DNA of 8,062 bases from Flavobacterium sp. (GTDB taxonomy: Bacteria; Bacteroidota; Bacteroidia; Flavobacteriales; Flavobacteriaceae). The stretch is from positions 1 through 8,062 of the forward strand of contig JANJWE010000037.1 in NCBI GenBank assembly GCA_024709705.1. The letters are read 5' to 3'. Numbering within the stretch: position 1 is the stretch's first letter; the number at the start of each line of letters is the position of its first letter. Of this stretch, positions 6,373-8,062 are shown in pieces. Below the pieces are notes generated by a model, which was given only the letters and a program-made list of their open reading frames with translations, searched no databases and had not been told where the DNA came from. The position numbers were made by a program, and so were the translations under genes.

Positions 6373-7003
6373 CCCATTCCGCATAAAACTGGCTCAAGAA
6401 TTTTTCCATAAAACGGTGACGTTCTTGAGCTAATTTTTTACCGGTTTTGGTATTCATTTTGTCTTTTAATAAAAGTAGTTTTTCATAAAAATGATTCAGC
6501 GTTGGCGAATCACTGTTTTTATATTCTTCTTTACTCATGTTGAGTTTAGGTGCAATAGACGGGTTGTACAAAACTCTGTTTTTAAACCCCCCATAATTAA
6601 ATGTTCTAGCTATTCCAATGGCTCCCAAAGCATCCAATCTATCGGCATCTTGAACAATTTCTAATTCTTTAGAGAAAAAGGTTCTCTCAAAATTTCCACC
6701 TTTGAATGAAACATTTTTGATAATTTGTACTACATGCTCAATGATTTCTTCAGACACACTTTCGCTTTCTAAAAAATTTCGGGCGGTTTTCGGACCAATT
6801 TCTTCATCACCTACGTGAAATTTTGAATCGGCAATATCATGCAATAATGCTCCTAATTTTACAACAGTTAGATCACAATCTTCCTCTTGAGCAATTAAAA
6901 TCGCATTTTTATACACTCGCTCAATATGAAACCAATCATGACCTCCCTCAGCATTTTGAAGTTGTTGTTTAACAAAAAGAATGGTTTTATCTATAAGGTT
7001 CAT
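6359..7003 (-). CDS. HD-domain metal-dependent phosphohydrolase
   Basis: A soluble protein of 214 residues from the ATG at 7003. Metal-binding features of the HD superfamily are present in order: GHDWFHIERV with His26, LLHDIAD with His55-Asp56, and QDADRLDALGAIGIARTF with Asp121. The last motif is typical of the YedJ/YpgQ-like group, some of which act on nucleotides or phosphorylated small molecules; the substrate here is unknown. The frame can be extended to an ATG at 7033, but that would overlap the desaturase end by 28 nt, and the extra ten residues look like out-of-frame translation of that gene. The ATG at 7003 sits two bases after the desaturase stop and gives the expected MNLIDKTILFVK start. 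It is co-transcribed with the desaturase, though a functional link is unclear. Confidence 0.88.
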   Translation of the reverse strand: MNLIDKTILFVKQQLQNAEGGHDWFHIERVYKNAILIAQEEDCDLTVVKLGALLHDIADSKFHVGDEEIGPKTARNFLESESVSEEIIEHVVQIIKNVSFKGGNFERTFFSKELEIVQDADRLDALGAIGIARTFNYGGFKNRVLYNPSIAPKLNMSKEEYKNSDSPTLNHFYEKLLLLKDKMNTKTGKKLAQERHRFMEKFLSQFYAEWEGEK

Positions 7004-7005
7004 TT

Positions 7006-7995
7006 TTATTTCACTAAAGCCGGTTGCACCCATTTAAACACATGACCCGTTTCCGGAATAACCAAACGTTCCGAAATTTTAGCCATGCGTGAAGGAAGTT
7101 TCATTAAATAATCGCGGGCTTTTTCAGCTTCATCGGTCAAACCGTTAAGTTTATCTATTTCCCATTTGTCAATGAGTTTTTGTAAAATATCTACATAATC
7201 ACTTGCTGTGTAAACCCCAATTCGCTGAGCCGAATCTGAAAATTGTTCAAATGCTGAACTGATTTTTTGACCTGATTCACGCAAAAAATGAGCGGGCATT
7301 ACAATTTTTTGCTTCATCATGTATTGAAACGCCAACATCATTTCGCTTGGATCTACTTTAAATATTTGGTTAATAAACTCGCTGTATGCATGATGATGAC
7401 GCATTTCGTCACCCGCAATCAATTTGCACATTTTAGACAATTTTTTATCTCCAAATTTTTTGGCAATTTGCGATACGCGATTGTGTGAAATATAAGTGGC
7501 TAACTCCTGAAAGCTTGTATAAACAAAATTTTTATATGGATCTTTTCCGGTACCAATATCAAAACCATCGTTAATTAAATGTTGGGTAGTCATTTCAATT
7601 TCACGCATATTCACTCGTCCGGACAAGTAGAGATATTTGTTCAACACATCGCCATGACGGTTTTCTTCACCTGTCCAATGTTTGACCCATTTAGACCAGC
7701 CGTTTCGGCCTTCGCTATCTACACCTTCCACTTCGGTTAACCAAGATTCATAGGTTGGCAAAGCTTCTTCTGTAATGGTATCACCTACTAAAACTACCCA
7801 AAAATCATACGGAAGTTCTTTCGCAATTTCACGCAACTCCGTTACATCTTCAAAAAAAGTTTCTTTTTCAGAATCCGGAAGTAAATCTGAGGGTTGCCAT
7901 ATTTTTTCAACCGGAATCAAAAAGTCATTCATAAATGAATCTACTTTCTTTTCCAATAATTGCATTACTTCTAAACGAATGTTTTTAATCGACAT
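7006..7995 (-). CDS. Acyl-ACP desaturase (soluble diiron, plant-like)
   Basis: A 329-residue soluble fatty-acid desaturase of the ferritin-like diiron type, which introduces a cis double bond into saturated acyl-ACP using O2 and reduced ferredoxin. Every iron ligand known from the castor stearoyl-ACP desaturase has a counterpart: Glu76 in GDTITEEALPTY, Glu111 and His114 in EENRHG, Glu164 in YTSFQELATYISH, and Glu197 and His200 in DEMRHH. Long stretches such as NKYLYLSGRV and MPAHFL also follow the plant enzyme. It has no transit peptide or membrane segment. Chain length and double-bond position cannot be read from sequence. The ATG at 7995 follows an AT-rich leader, 6 nt after the stop of an upstream partial gene, and the HD-domain gene follows 2 nt after its own stop. 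It likely sets membrane unsaturation. Confidence 0.94.
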   Translation of the reverse strand: MSIKNIRLEVMQLLEKKVDSFMNDFLIPVEKIWQPSDLLPDSEKETFFEDVTELREIAKELPYDFWVVLVGDTITEEALPTYESWLTEVEGVDSEGRNGWSKWVKHWTGEENRHGDVLNKYLYLSGRVNMREIEMTTQHLINDGFDIGTGKDPYKNFVYTSFQELATYISHNRVSQIAKKFGDKKLSKMCKLIAGDEMRHHHAYSEFINQIFKVDPSEMMLAFQYMMKQKIVMPAHFLRESGQKISSAFEQFSDSAQRIGVYTASDYVDILQKLIDKWEIDKLNGLTDEAEKARDYLMKLPSRMAKISERLVIPETGHVFKWVQPALVK

Positions 7996-8001
7996 AATTT
8001 A

Positions 8002-8062
8002 TTAATTATTAATTCCGCTCACCACGGCATTTTCTGTTTTTTGCATTATTTCTTCAAACGAA
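8002..8062 (-). CDS. C-terminal tail of an unidentified gene (runs off the right edge)
   Basis: On the minus strand one frame is open from the window edge to a TAA at 8004 to 8002, encoding SFEEIMQKTENAVVSGINN. The other two minus frames are closed within the first few codons. The stop is 6 nt before the desaturase ATG, matching the tight spacing of genes throughout the window, and the composition looks protein-like. Nineteen codons are too few to identify the family, and an open run this short could arise by chance. If real, it makes the desaturase a downstream member of an operon rather than its first gene. Confidence 0.5.
   Translation of the reverse strand, partial: SFEEIMQKTENAVVSGINN

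Noticed and set aside
7004..7033. Upstream ATG at 7033 for the HD-domain protein
   Set aside because: It would overlap the desaturase coding end by 28 nt and add ten residues without HD-family character. The ATG at 7003 fits the 2-nt operon spacing.
7288..8005. Two plus-strand open frames (7288-7488 and 7775-8005)
   Set aside because: Both are antisense to the desaturase, whose diiron ligands are all present in the minus-strand frame.

Overview
The window is AT-rich, gene-dense bacterial chromosome that looks like a member of the Flavobacteriaceae (Bacteroidota), probably Flavobacterium or a close relative. The reasons are the lack of Shine-Dalgarno sequences before most starts, A-rich leaders, Bacteroidota-type -7 promoter elements (TAnnTTTG), and the protein families present: a PchR-like AraC regulator beside hemA and hemH, a HemJ-type oxidase, and a plant-like acyl-ACP desaturase. 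This assignment is inferred from sequence character, not from a database search.

Left end (1-277): the first 16 codons of hemA (glutamyl-tRNA reductase) run leftward off the window. They face an AraC-family regulator across a 227-bp divergent intergenic region. That region holds candidate -7 elements for both directions, an imperfect 13-bp direct repeat whose copies start exactly 21 bp apart (103-115 and 124-136; a plausible AraC-type operator), and an inverted repeat at 210-240.

Centre (278-6358): six rightward genes are packed like one operon, with gaps of 23, -1, 0, -4 and 3 nt. They are the AraC regulator, hemH (ferrochelatase), a MATE-family exporter, hemJ (protoporphyrinogen IX oxidase), an NtrY-like membrane sensor histidine kinase with no response regulator in view, and an enoyl-CoA hydratase. 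With the divergent hemA, the block supplies the first committed enzyme and the last two steps of protoporphyrin-dependent heme synthesis, together with a likely local regulator, an exporter and a sensor.

Right end (6359-8062): a leftward operon converges on the first with no intergenic base. In transcription order it holds the C-terminal tail of an unidentified gene, an acyl-ACP desaturase with all six diiron ligands, and an HD-domain phosphohydrolase. A weak stem-loop at 6348-6372 spans both convergent stop codons.

Most of this is ordinary core metabolism. The parts most worth a second look are the 21-bp-spaced repeat in the hemA/araC region, the exporter and sensor kinase embedded in the heme operon, and the cysteine-rich insertion in the ferrochelatase. 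No RNA genes, mobile elements or CRISPR arrays were seen, and no stretch over 300 bp lacks a gene.
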